Source: Coriobacteriia bacterium (lineage in GTDB: Bacteria > Actinomycetota > Coriobacteriia > Coriobacteriales > Atopobiaceae). Taken from it: DNA of 64,000 bases. The stretch is from the NCBI GenBank assembly GCA_030530145.1, contig JAUMVN010000008.1, forward strand, positions 1-64,000, in the 5' to 3' direction. The notes beneath the pieces were generated by a model. It ran no database searches, was not told the DNA's origin, and saw nothing but the letters and a program-made list of their open reading frames with translations. This document shows, in pieces, positions 19,061 through 27,544 of this stretch; position 1 is the first letter of the stretch; every line of letters starts with the position of its first letter. Made by a program: the position numbers and the translations under genes.

Positions 19061-20209
19061 TTAGCGCACGACGTTGTTGCGGCGCTTCTTGCCGGCCTCG
19101 TCGAGGGCATCGATGCGGGCGAGCTTCTCGCGGAAGTAGGGACCCGCCACCTCCTCGGTCATGAGCGGGCGGAAGGTCTGCATGTACTTGATGCCAGGGT
19201 GAGAGTTGATCTCCATGATCATGGGGCCCTTCTCGGTCCAGCAGGCGTCGAAGCCGAGGAAGTCGCAGGCGCCGACCTTGTAGGAGAAACGCTTCATCAT
19301 GTCCAGGAACTCGTCCCACTGCGGCACGTCGCCCTCGACGAGCTTGCCGGAGATGGGGTGGCAGGGGCAGTCGACCACGCGGTTGGGATAGCACATCTTG
19401 CCGTTGCCGTAGTGGCCGGTCGCAGGGTCGATGTAGCAGTTGTAAGCTGCGGTGTCGGCGTCGGTGGGGATGTCGTAGTTGGAGCCGTTGCCCGTCTTGC
19501 CGTCCTGCAGCGCGAAGCGGAAATACGTGCTCGAGGGCTGCGGGTTGGCGCCCGTGATGTTGTAGTACACGACGCGAATGGTGTGAATCAGCGGGTTGAT
19601 CTCGGCGAGGTAGCCCTCGGGGCGGATGAACTCGGTGAAGACGAGGTTGCGGTGGGACTCGACGAACTCGCGGACGCCCGCCTCGGTGGAGTCCTCGCCG
19701 TCGATGACGTAGCCGTTCCCGGTGTGCTGCAGGTGGTGGAAGCCCTCGGCCATGGTGCCGTTGCAGGGCTTGCAGGCGAAGTCGCGCTCGCGCCGCAGGG
19801 TGTCGACGAAGCCGTCGAGGCCCTCGGCGTAGTTCGCGCCCTGCAAGGGAAGCAGACCGTCGGGGCCGGTGTAGTAGTAATACGCGGGCACGTACTTGGC
19901 CAGGTCGGAGTCCTGGACAAGCGCGTTCAGGGTGAGCTTGTCGTTGATCCAGATGCGCTCCCAGCTGTTGAGCGGCCAGAGCTTCCAGAAGTCGTAGTCG
20001 GACAGGTAATCGTCGATGTTGTCGTCGTTGATGCCGCCGAGGATGACGTCCTCTGCAAAGAAGCCGTGCTCGTGGGCCCAGGTGAGCTGCGCCTCGTCGT
20101 AGTAGCCGCTCTTCTTCTCGTTCTCCATAAGCATGAGGTACTCGTCGGCCATGCGCTTGGTGAAGCCGTCGGCAAGAAGCGCCTCGAGCCTGTTGTCCTT
20201 GATCGCCAT
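19061..20209 (-). CDS. Sugar-transfer-associated ATP-grasp protein
   Basis: A soluble 382-residue protein. The start ATG at 20209 follows AGGAG; an upstream in-frame extension has no such site. The family signals are FACKPCNGTMAEGFHHL (nucleotide-binding lysine and glycine loop), the acidic LVFTEFIRPE, the arginine in PLIHTIRVVYYN, and the metal-binding C-terminal MIMEINSHPG. This resembles the sugar-transfer-associated ATP-grasp family found in capsule and exopolysaccharide loci. ATP-grasp enzymes join a carboxylate to an amine or thiol using ATP, so it may attach an amino acid or similar group to a sugar. The substrate cannot be read from sequence. It is divergent from the flippase gene at 20,425. 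Confidence 0.85.
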   Translation of the reverse strand: MAIKDNRLEALLADGFTKRMADEYLMLMENEKKSGYYDEAQLTWAHEHGFFAEDVILGGINDDNIDDYLSDYDFWKLWPLNSWERIWINDKLTLNALVQDSDLAKYVPAYYYYTGPDGLLPLQGANYAEGLDGFVDTLRRERDFACKPCNGTMAEGFHHLQHTGNGYVIDGEDSTEAGVREFVESHRNLVFTEFIRPEGYLAEINPLIHTIRVVYYNITGANPQPSSTYFRFALQDGKTGNGSNYDIPTDADTAAYNCYIDPATGHYGNGKMCYPNRVVDCPCHPISGKLVEGDVPQWDEFLDMMKRFSYKVGACDFLGFDACWTEKGPMIMEINSHPGIKYMQTFRPLMTEEVAGPYFREKLARIDALDEAGKKRRNNVVR

Positions 20210-20424
20210 GCGTGCTCCTAGCTGTGCGTCGTTGGTTTTGGGCACTGCGAGTATACTCGCCGCCCGCGCTCCCCGGGCCCTGCGAGCGGCTCGAAATGTA
20301 CAGACGGTCGTATCCGGCCTCTTGAGCGTGGCGTTTTAGTCCCCTTGTGGTTTTATGTGGCGTGGCGGGCGGCGTGTAAGATGGATGGATACCGACACGC
20401 CGCGATACCCCTTCGGAGCCCATA

Positions 20425-21882
20425 TTGGCAGCAAACGACCTTAAGTCCACGACCATCCGCTCGCTCTTCTGGAAGCTCTTCGAGCAGGGCGGTACGGCCG
20501 TCGTCACCCTCATCGTCCAGATCGTCATGGCGAGGCTCCTCTCGCCGGAGGACTTTGGCGCGCTCGCCATCATGCTCGTGTTCGTGAACATCGGCAATGT
20601 CATCGTGCAGAGCGGCCTCAACACCGCCATCATCCAGGCGCCCGACGCGACCGAGGACGATTATTCCACGGTCTTCTGGATGAGCCTTGTGGTCTCGGTC
20701 GTGCTCTACGTCGCACTGTTCTTGTCCGCCCCCTCCATCGCCGCGTTCTATGGGATGCCCGCCGCCGTCACGCCGCTGCGCGTGCTCGTGCTGGTGCTCG
20801 TGGTGAACGCGTACAACTCCATCCAGGAAGCCATCGTGGCGCGCGGGCTCGAGTTCCAGAAGACCGCCCGTGCTACCGTCGTCGCGGGCCTCGTCTCCGG
20901 CACGGCGGGCATCGCGGCCGCCGTCTGCGGGGCGGGTATCTGGGCGCTCGTGGTCCAGCAGCTCGTCCAACAGGCCTGCAAGTGCGCGGTCCTTGCCCTT
21001 CAGGTGCCTTGGAAGCCGCGGCTCGTCTTCCACCCTGAGCGCGCGGCGCGCTTCTTCGGCTTTGGCTGGAAGCTGCTGGCCTCGGGAATCCTCGAGCAGG
21101 CCTACCAGGGGCTCTCCGACCTTCTCATCGGCAAGGTCTTCACCACCTCGGAGCTCGGCTACGTCAGCCAGGGCAAGAAGTACCCGCAGGCCTTGGGCAC
21201 GCTGTTGGACGGCGCCATCCAGCCCGTCATGCTCTCCGCCGTCTCGCGCGTGCAATCCGACGCCGCCATGGTCAAGCGCCTGGCTCGCCGAGCGCTCAAG
21301 ACGAGCACCTTCCTTGTGGCCCCCTGCATGCTCCTCTTCGCGGTGGTGGCCGAGCCCGTCGTCCGGCTGCTGCTTGGGGAGGCATGGCTGCCGAGCGTGC
21401 CGTTTTTGCAGATGTACTGCATCGTCTATGCCATGCTGCCCATCCACACGACGAACCTCCAGGTCCTCAACGGCATGGGCCGCAGCGACCTCTTCCTCAG
21501 GCTCGAGGTGGCCAAGAAGGTCCTCGGCATCGCCATCCTCTCGTTCACGGTCTTCGTCTTGCGCGACCTCTACGCCATCGTCGGGGGCTACATCGTCTCG
21601 GCGCTCATCTGCACCTTCATCAACGCCAGCCCGAACAAGCGCGTCATCGGCTACGACTACCTGGAGCAGGTGCGCGACATCTGTCCGGCGTTCATCCTCG
21701 GCGCGATCGCCGCGGGCATCGCATGGCCGCTCTCGCGCCTGGGCCTGGGGGACGTGGTCCTCATCGCGTCGCAGGTCGTGGTCATGCTCGGCTCGTATTG
21801 CCTTCTTGCCAAGCTCCTGCGCGTGGAGGAGTTCGAGTATCTGCTGACCACCGCCAAGGGCATCCTCGGCAGGAAGCACTAG
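20425..21882 (+). CDS. Wzx-like polysaccharide flippase
   Basis: A 485-residue polytopic protein of the MATE/polysaccharide-transport superfamily, with about 12-14 hydrophobic helices. The N-terminus (STTIRSLFWKLFEQGGTAVVTLIVQIVMARLLSPEDFG) is the classic start of lipopolysaccharide O-unit flippases of the RfbX/Wzx type. TTG 20425 is the likely start, preceded by CGGAGCC. It should move undecaprenyl-diphosphate-linked repeat units across the membrane. The cargo is probably the rhamnose-containing unit made by nearby genes (inference from position). Confidence 0.92.
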   Translation: MAANDLKSTTIRSLFWKLFEQGGTAVVTLIVQIVMARLLSPEDFGALAIMLVFVNIGNVIVQSGLNTAIIQAPDATEDDYSTVFWMSLVVSVVLYVALFLSAPSIAAFYGMPAAVTPLRVLVLVLVVNAYNSIQEAIVARGLEFQKTARATVVAGLVSGTAGIAAAVCGAGIWALVVQQLVQQACKCAVLALQVPWKPRLVFHPERAARFFGFGWKLLASGILEQAYQGLSDLLIGKVFTTSELGYVSQGKKYPQALGTLLDGAIQPVMLSAVSRVQSDAAMVKRLARRALKTSTFLVAPCMLLFAVVAEPVVRLLLGEAWLPSVPFLQMYCIVYAMLPIHTTNLQVLNGMGRSDLFLRLEVAKKVLGIAILSFTVFVLRDLYAIVGGYIVSALICTFINASPNKRVIGYDYLEQVRDICPAFILGAIAAGIAWPLSRLGLGDVVLIASQVVVMLGSYCLLAKLLRVEEFEYLLTTAKGILGRKH

Positions 21883-22023
21883 AGCGCCTGCCGACGGCGC
21901 TGATCCATGGGTTTGCGGCCGCCCGCAGCATTGGCGGGCCTCCTGAGGGTTGCCGGGTTTAAGATGGTTGAATGCGCGGCGCGCGAGCTGCGCCTTATTT
22001 AAGCAACTATGGGGGTATCACCT

Positions 22024-23136
22024 ATGTCCAAGACTCCTATTTGGGTCACCCGCTCCTCTATGCCCGACTTCGAGGAGTACACGGCTGAGATCGCCTCTTT
22101 GTGGGACAGTCACATGCTCACGAACATGGGGCCCAAGCACAAGAAGCTCGTCTCCGACCTCAAAGAGTATCTGGGCGTGCCCAACATCACCTTGTTCGTC
22201 AACGGCCATAGCGCGCTCGAGTGCGCCATCGAGGCCATGGGCATAACCGGCAAGGTCATCACCACGCCCTACACCTTCGCGTCGACCACCCATGCGCTCG
22301 TGCGCAAGGGCCTGACGCCCGTCTTCGCCGACGTGAAGCCCGACGACTACACCATCGACCCGGCGCGCATCGAGGAGCTTATCGACGACGAGACGAGCGC
22401 CATCGTGCCGGTCCACGTCTACGGCAACCTCTGCGACGTCGACGCCATTCAGGACATCGCCGGCCGCCACGGCCTCAAGGTCATCTACGACGCCGCCCAC
22501 GCGTTCGGCGTGAGGCGCGGGGACGAGTCGGCCGCTTCCTTCGGCGACGCCTCCATGTTCAGCTTCCACGCCACGAAGGTCTTCAACACCATTGAGGGCG
22601 GCGCCGTCTGCTACAAGGACCCCGCGCTCGCGCCCAAGCTCGACATGTGGAAGAACTTCGGCATCACCGGCGTCGAGAGCGTGGAGGCCGTGGGCGGCAA
22701 TGCGAAGATGAACGAGTTCGCCGCCGCCATGGGCATCTGCAACCTGCGCCACGTCGACGACGAGATCGCCAAGCGCAAGGCCGTCTGCGAGCGCTATTGG
22801 GACCGCCTGGAGGCGCTGCCCGGCGTCAAGGTCTGCCGTCCGCAGGAGGGGATCACCCCCAACTACGCGTACCTTCCCGTCGTGTTCGAGGGCACGGAGT
22901 TCGGCGCCACGCGCAACGAGGTCTATGCCGCGCTCATGGTGCATGATATCCACCCGCGCAAGTACTTCTATCCGCTGATCAGCGACTTCGAGTGCTACGC
23001 GGGCCGCTTCGACTCCTCGAAGACGCCCGTGGCCAAGCGCGTGGCCGACCGCGTGCTCACGCTGCCGATGTACGCCGACCTCGACCTCGCCGACGTCGAC
23101 CAGATCTGCGACATCATCGCCGACGTGCGCCGCTAA
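22024..23136 (+). CDS. DegT/DnrJ/EryC1/StrS sugar aminotransferase
   Basis: A PLP-dependent aminotransferase of 370 residues that makes amino sugars from nucleotide-linked keto sugars. MLTNMGPKHKKL is the typical N-terminal glycine segment, VPVHVYGNLCDVD and KVIYDAAHAFG carry the cofactor-binding Asp, and SFHATKVFNTIEGGA places the PLP lysine at residue 185. NAKMNEFAAAMG is also conserved. ATG 22024 lies 7 bases after GGGGGTA and is preferred over ATG 22009. A keto-sugar from the RmlB step could be its substrate, but this is inference. A GT2 gene follows after 51 bp. Confidence 0.94.
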   Translation: MSKTPIWVTRSSMPDFEEYTAEIASLWDSHMLTNMGPKHKKLVSDLKEYLGVPNITLFVNGHSALECAIEAMGITGKVITTPYTFASTTHALVRKGLTPVFADVKPDDYTIDPARIEELIDDETSAIVPVHVYGNLCDVDAIQDIAGRHGLKVIYDAAHAFGVRRGDESAASFGDASMFSFHATKVFNTIEGGAVCYKDPALAPKLDMWKNFGITGVESVEAVGGNAKMNEFAAAMGICNLRHVDDEIAKRKAVCERYWDRLEALPGVKVCRPQEGITPNYAYLPVVFEGTEFGATRNEVYAALMVHDIHPRKYFYPLISDFECYAGRFDSSKTPVAKRVADRVLTLPMYADLDLADVDQICDIIADVRR

Positions 23137-23187
23137 CGCGCAGTCTGCCCGTGCACCGGAGCGATTCGCCGAATCACAGGAGGAACC

Positions 23188-24159
23188 ATGGAAGAGCAGC
23201 CGCTCGTCTCTATCGTCATCTCGGTCTACAACCACTCCCGCTATATCGAGGAGTGCCTGCGCGGCATCCTCATGCAGAAGGTCGACTTCCCCTACGAGGT
23301 CCTGGTCGGCGACGACTGCTCGCCGGACGGGACCGCCGATGTGTTGCGCCGCCTGCGCCCTGAGTTCCCCGACAGCTTCCAGTTCATCCTGCGCGAGAAG
23401 AACATGGGCGCCGTCAAGAACGGCGAGGACCTCTATGCCCGCGCCCGCGGCAAGTATTTGGTGGACATGGAGGGCGACGACTTCTGGACCTACGAGAACA
23501 AGCTCCAGACCCAGGTCGACTACCTCGAGCAGCATCCCGAGTGCTCGGTTGCCTATACGCACTGCTTCGTGGTGGGGGAGGACTCCAAGCCCAACGGTGA
23601 GAAGTACCCGCAGTGCCCGCTCGAGACCTACACCTTCAAGGAGTACTTCTACAGCCGCCTGCCCGGCCAGAGCGGCACGCTCGTGTGCCGCCGCGAGCAG
23701 TACCTGTCCATGCGCGACGAGTTCATGAACATGAGGCACTACGGCTACTACCCGGGAGACCGCCGCAACGCCTTCCTCTACCTGGTGGCCGGCGAGGTCC
23801 ACGTGTTCCAGGGCGAGTGGACCGCCTACCGCCACGTGGTCAAGAAAGGCGCGACCAACTACACCTCCGCCGTCAAGTTCAACGACGAGTACGCCAAGAA
23901 CGAGGTGGGCTATGGCAAGACCCTCGTCGAGTACGCGCTTCTCCACGGCTCGCCCGAGGCCGTCAAGACCGCCAAGAAGACCTACTACCGCGTCTTCCTT
24001 AAGTGGGCGCTCGACAAGCGCAGCTCGGTGAGTATGGACGACTTCTGGGCGGAGCTGAAGAAGGAACCGTCCGGCAAGGTTGGGCTCTTCTTCTCGCATG
24101 CCCAGTGGTGCATCGTGCTGGGCTTGAGGAAGCTGAGCGGCAAGGCAGTGGACCTCTAA
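23188..24159 (+). CDS. Family 2 glycosyltransferase
   Basis: A 323-residue GT2 enzyme with LVSIVISVYNHSRYIEECL, VLVGDDCSPDGT and the metal motif VDMEGDDFW in the first ~110 residues, followed by an acceptor region with no membrane helices. ATG 23188 follows ACAGGAGGAACC, one of the strongest Shine-Dalgarno sites in the window. It is the last gene of a flippase-aminotransferase-glycosyltransferase run and is closed by a terminator at 24,165. It most likely adds a sugar to the lipid-linked repeat unit. Confidence 0.92.
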   Translation: MEEQPLVSIVISVYNHSRYIEECLRGILMQKVDFPYEVLVGDDCSPDGTADVLRRLRPEFPDSFQFILREKNMGAVKNGEDLYARARGKYLVDMEGDDFWTYENKLQTQVDYLEQHPECSVAYTHCFVVGEDSKPNGEKYPQCPLETYTFKEYFYSRLPGQSGTLVCRREQYLSMRDEFMNMRHYGYYPGDRRNAFLYLVAGEVHVFQGEWTAYRHVVKKGATNYTSAVKFNDEYAKNEVGYGKTLVEYALLHGSPEAVKTAKKTYYRVFLKWALDKRSSVSMDDFWAELKKEPSGKVGLFFSHAQWCIVLGLRKLSGKAVDL

Positions 24160-24164
24160 ACGAC

Positions 24165-24200
24165 AAGCGGCCACCCTCGATGGCGAGAGTGGCCGCTTTT
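24165..24200. terminator. Terminator between convergent glycosyltransferase genes
   Basis: A 10-bp stem AAGCGGCCAC / GTGGCCGCTT is followed by TTTT at 24197-24200 on the plus strand. Its leading AA and flanking bases allow use from the minus strand too. Confidence 0.8.
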
Positions 24201-24220
24201 CTGTACCATGTGCCGCGCGC

Positions 24221-25270
24221 CTACCACTTGATGTCGACGTGGAGCTTCTCGATCATGAAGCGGTAGACCGAGAGCGCGGCCGTCATCAGGCCCGCAGTGT
24301 ACACCTTGCGCGCGAAGCGGAGCTTCTTGTAGGCCCCGCCGTTCTTCTTCGCGTACGCTGCCGTCAGGTAGGGCGACTTCGACCAGGTGGGGAAGTGCTC
24401 GTTCAGGTAGGCGGTAAAGCGCTCGGTGATGGCGCGCACGTCGTAGCGCTCGTCGCAGCTCAGGCGGAAGGTGAGCGAGACCCCCAGGTGGAGGAACGCC
24501 ATGGCGTCGAGCATGGGGAGAAGCTCGGGGCGCGCCTCCTCGTAGTAGCCGCGGATCTCCAGGAAAGCCGCGAGGATGGAGTCGACCTGCTCCTCGCGCA
24601 CGGTGTTGATGATGGAGCCCTCGCGCACCATGTAGTGCACGAGCGACTTCGGGGTAAAGACGACCTTGCCGCGCATGTCCAGGTAGGCGAGCAGGTGGAA
24701 GGCCATGTCGTCGAGGACGGTCGGCGGGTTCGTGAGGTTGCGCATGCCCTTGAGGACGCTCGCACGGAAGCACTTGTTCCAAGGCGCGGTGTTGAGCTCG
24801 ACCAAGCGGCCTTCGTCGCCCTCGATGGTGAAGTCCTCGCGGGGGTCGCAGAGCTCGCGCGAGAGGACCTTGCCGGTCTCGAGGTCGGTGCGCTCGAAGC
24901 CGCAGACCGCGATATCCGCGTCGCTCGCCTTCGCCGCCTCGTAGAGCGACTGAGCGAAGTCCGGCTCGGCGTAGTCGTCGCTGTCGATGAAGCCGATGTA
25001 CTCGCCGCGGGCAAGCGCGATACCGTCCCAGCGGCCCTTCCAGACGCCCTCGTTCTTCTTGTCGACGATCACGATCTTCTCGCCGTAACGTGCGCGGTAG
25101 TCGTTGAGGATGTCGATGCAGCGGTCAGGCGAGCCGTCGTTGATGCAGATGACCTCTATCTGGTCAAGCGTCTGCGCCATGAGGGAGTCGAGGCACTTGG
25201 GAAGGTACTTCTCGACCTTATAGCAGGGGACGATGATGCTGAGCTTGATGTCCTGAGCGCTGGGCTGCAT
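24221..25270 (-). CDS. Family 2 glycosyltransferase
   Basis: A 349-residue GT2 enzyme starting at ATG 25270 behind AGGAGAAAC. It has LSIIVPCYKVEKYLPKCLDSLMAQTL, VICINDGSPDR and the metal motif GFIDSDDYAEPDF within the first 120 residues, then a long helical C-terminal region without clear membrane segments. This is the commonest capsule or teichoic-acid glycosyltransferase layout. The frame stays open upstream for 630 bases, but that stretch overlaps the divergent neighbour and has no start signal. It is transcribed away from the GT2 gene at 25,352, with about 80 bp of AT-rich shared promoter region. Confidence 0.92.
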   Translation of the reverse strand: MQPSAQDIKLSIIVPCYKVEKYLPKCLDSLMAQTLDQIEVICINDGSPDRCIDILNDYRARYGEKIVIVDKKNEGVWKGRWDGIALARGEYIGFIDSDDYAEPDFAQSLYEAAKASDADIAVCGFERTDLETGKVLSRELCDPREDFTIEGDEGRLVELNTAPWNKCFRASVLKGMRNLTNPPTVLDDMAFHLLAYLDMRGKVVFTPKSLVHYMVREGSIINTVREEQVDSILAAFLEIRGYYEEARPELLPMLDAMAFLHLGVSLTFRLSCDERYDVRAITERFTAYLNEHFPTWSKSPYLTAAYAKKNGGAYKKLRFARKVYTAGLMTAALSVYRFMIEKLHVDIKW

Positions 25271-25351
25271 GTTTCTCCTGTGTCGTGGGGCGTGAGGCTG
25301 CACAATATTCTTATCATAACGCCGTCGCACACCCAATCCGATTGGATCGCC

Positions 25352-26257
25352 ATGCCCCACAATACCCCCGCCGTCGCCGTTGTCATGTCCACCTACAACG
25401 GCATGCCGTACGTGGGAGAGCAGATTCAGAGCGTGCTCTCGCAGGAGGGCGTCGACGCCCATCTCTTCGTTCGCGACGACGGGTCTACGGATGGAACGGT
25501 GGAGTTCCTGCGCGGGCTCGAGGAGAAGGGCGAGCTGACGCTCTTCACGGGTGGCAACCTCGGCGTGGTGGGCTCGTTCATCGAGCTCCTGAGCCTCGTG
25601 CCCGCCGAGTTCGAGTGGGTCGCGCTCTGCGACCAGGACGATGTCTGGCGACCGGATAAACTCGCGCGCGCGGTCGCCGCGCTTTCGCAGGGCCCTCAGG
25701 ACGTGCCGCGGCTCTACTGCTCGGAGTACACGTTCTGCGACGAGCAGATGAACCCGACCGGACGCTCGCACCTGAACCTCATTGGCGTGGGTTTCTCGAC
25801 GCTGCTGTACGAGACCAAGGTCTCGGGCAACACCACGGTCATCAACCGCAGGCTCTGCGACCTCGCGTCCGCCGCGGGCGCGCGGGACGTCTACGGGCAC
25901 GACTGGTGGCTCGGGCTCATCGCCGCCGGCCTGGGGGAGCTTTACTTCGACGACTACCAGTCGCTCGGCTACCGGCGTCTAGCCGCGAGCGTGAGCCCCA
26001 CGGGCGGCAATTTCCTGACCATCCTGCGCTTCCGCGTGAAGGCGTATCTGCAGGGCGACCAGCTCGCGCGCATCACGCGGCAGCTCAACCGCTTCTACGA
26101 GGTTTTCGGCGACCAGTTGGACGCCGAGAAGCACGCGCTCGTCGAGCGCTTCGTCAACGGTGGCCGCATGAAGAAGGCGACCACTCCCGTCCGCCTGCGG
26201 CAGATCATGACGGAAGAGGTCGCCTTGAGGGTGCTGTTCCTGCTGGGGAAGCTGTAG
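25352..26257 (+). CDS. Family 2 glycosyltransferase (rhamnosyltransferase-like)
   Basis: A 301-residue GT2 enzyme. VAVVMSTYNGMPYVGEQIQSVL opens the domain, LFVRDDGSTDGT follows, and VALCDQDDVWRPDKL is the metal-binding motif typical of rhamnosyltransferases. GHDWWLGLIAAGLG lies in the acceptor region. ATG 25352 is the likely start although the Shine-Dalgarno sequence is weak; longer in-frame extensions run antisense through the neighbouring gene and are rejected. Because dTDP-rhamnose is made nearby, a rhamnosyltransferase role is plausible, but donor specificity is inferred from motif likeness. Confidence 0.9.
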   Translation: MPHNTPAVAVVMSTYNGMPYVGEQIQSVLSQEGVDAHLFVRDDGSTDGTVEFLRGLEEKGELTLFTGGNLGVVGSFIELLSLVPAEFEWVALCDQDDVWRPDKLARAVAALSQGPQDVPRLYCSEYTFCDEQMNPTGRSHLNLIGVGFSTLLYETKVSGNTTVINRRLCDLASAAGARDVYGHDWWLGLIAAGLGELYFDDYQSLGYRRLAASVSPTGGNFLTILRFRVKAYLQGDQLARITRQLNRFYEVFGDQLDAEKHALVERFVNGGRMKKATTPVRLRQIMTEEVALRVLFLLGKL

Positions 26258-26272
26258 GTCCCGGGGCGCTCG

Positions 26273-26683
26273 CTAGTCCTCGTCGGGCGTGTCGGCGTCC
26301 TTCTTGACGCTGACGCCGGCCTTGGCGGCGAGCTCCTCGCGGGCGGCGCGCTCGTCGAGGTGGTCGAGCGCGATCTCCTGTGCGAGCTCGTTGACCTTGA
26401 CCTTGAGGCGCGAGATCTCAGACGAGCAGGCGAAGACCTTCCAGAGCAGCAGCGCGATGATGACCATGTAGACGAAGTTGCTCGCCGACATGAAGCCGAG
26501 GGCGTAGGCCAGGTTGATGGCGATGCCGGGGAAGATGGCGACGATGACGAGGATCACGGCGGCAACGACCCAGAAGACGGCGTCCTCGATGAGGAGCTTC
26601 TCCTTCTTTACCTGTCGGCTGACGACGGCGAGGGCACAGAGAGCGGCGACGATGAGGATGACGCGGAGATAGAGCGGAAGCAT
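26273..26683 (-). CDS. DUF2304 membrane protein, second copy
   Basis: A 136-residue protein with three hydrophobic segments (YLRVILIVAALCALAVV, DAVFWVVAAVILVIVAIFPGIAINLAYALGF, NFVYMVIIALLLWKVFAC) and a charged coiled-coil tail rich in Glu/Lys. It shares the FPGI...A.GF.S.SNFV core with the copy at 9,325. It lies 10 bp downstream of a DPM1-like gene in the same direction, repeating the gene order at 8,591-9,690. A role as membrane partner of that transferase is inferred. Confidence 0.87.
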   Translation of the reverse strand: MLPLYLRVILIVAALCALAVVSRQVKKEKLLIEDAVFWVVAAVILVIVAIFPGIAINLAYALGFMSASNFVYMVIIALLLWKVFACSSEISRLKVKVNELAQEIALDHLDERAAREELAAKAGVSVKKDADTPDED

Positions 26684-26693
26684 CGGTTCTTAC

Positions 26694-27377
26694 CTACCTA
26701 AGGAAGCGGGACATGACGATGGAGAGGCACGTTCTGCTCATGTAGCGGATGACGTTGCCGAGCTTGAGGTAGCTCTCGCCGCCTTGGCGCTCCTGCATCT
26801 CGGCCTGGATCTCGACCACGGGGCCGTACTTGCGCGCGACGATGGCCACGAGGTCGGGCTCGGGCGCCCAGTCGAAGCCCTTGCAGAAGAGCTCGATCAT
26901 CTTCCTGCTGTACATGCGCATGCCGCTCGTGGGGTCGGTGATGACGGCGCCGGTGGTCAGCTTGATGAGCCAGGTGATGAGGCGCGAGCCTGCGCCGCGG
27001 GCGCCGCTGGGCTTGACGGTGCCGTCGAGGTAGCGCGAGGCGACCACGATGTCGGCGCCCTTCTCCTCGAGGACCTGGGCCATCTGCGGGATGTAGGTGG
27101 GGAGGTGCTGCCCGTCGGCGTCGAACTGCACCACGGCGTCGTAGCCGTGGCGCCAGGCATACTTCATTCCGGTGCGGAAGGCCGAGGTAAGGCCGGTGTT
27201 GATGGGCAGGTTCGCGCCGTTGAAGCCGTTCTTCTCGATGATCTGGCGCGTGGAGTCCTTGGACCCGTCGTTGACGACGAGGTAGTCGAGGCCCGGGCAG
27301 CGCTCCTCGAGCATTGCGATGGTGCCTTCGAGGCACTCCTCCTCGTTGTAGGCGGGGATGACGGTCAAAACCCTCAT
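26694..27377 (-). CDS. DPM1-like family 2 glycosyltransferase, second copy
   Basis: A 227-residue GT2 enzyme starting at ATG 27377 behind AGGAGAACA. It carries VLTVIPAYNEEECLEGT, YLVVNDGSKDSTR, the metal motif VQFDADGQHLPTYIPQM, and the DPTSGMRMYSRKMIELFCKG segment shared with the copy at 8,591. It lacks membrane helices and is followed by its DUF2304 partner. It probably makes a polyprenyl-phosphate sugar, perhaps with a different sugar from the first copy. The YfhO-like protein transcribed divergently may use it. Confidence 0.92.
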   Translation of the reverse strand: MRVLTVIPAYNEEECLEGTIAMLEERCPGLDYLVVNDGSKDSTRQIIEKNGFNGANLPINTGLTSAFRTGMKYAWRHGYDAVVQFDADGQHLPTYIPQMAQVLEEKGADIVVASRYLDGTVKPSGARGAGSRLITWLIKLTTGAVITDPTSGMRMYSRKMIELFCKGFDWAPEPDLVAIVARKYGPVVEIQAEMQERQGGESYLKLGNVIRYMSRTCLSIVMSRFLR

Positions 27378-27544
27378 GCGGATGTTCTCCTGGTGTCGAA
27401 TACAGATGTAGTTACTTTAGCACGCTGAACTAGGCCGGGCGCCGCCGCGTCCGCTTCGGCGTGGTCATTGTCTGTGCGGGCGGGGGAGAAGCCCCTCGTG
27501 GCGTAAACTCCTTATGTTCGTACGACGTCGTTCTCGGGAGATCA

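Noticed and set aside
24239-25351. A 371-codon N-terminal extension of the glycosyltransferase at 25,352
   Set aside because: It runs antisense through the neighbouring GT2 gene and shows no GT2 or membrane features. The recognisable enzyme begins at ATG 25352.
25271-25900. An N-terminal extension of the minus-strand glycosyltransferase beyond 25,270
   Set aside because: It overlaps the divergent GT2 gene and its translation is shadow-like. ATG 25270 has an AGGAGAAAC ribosome site.
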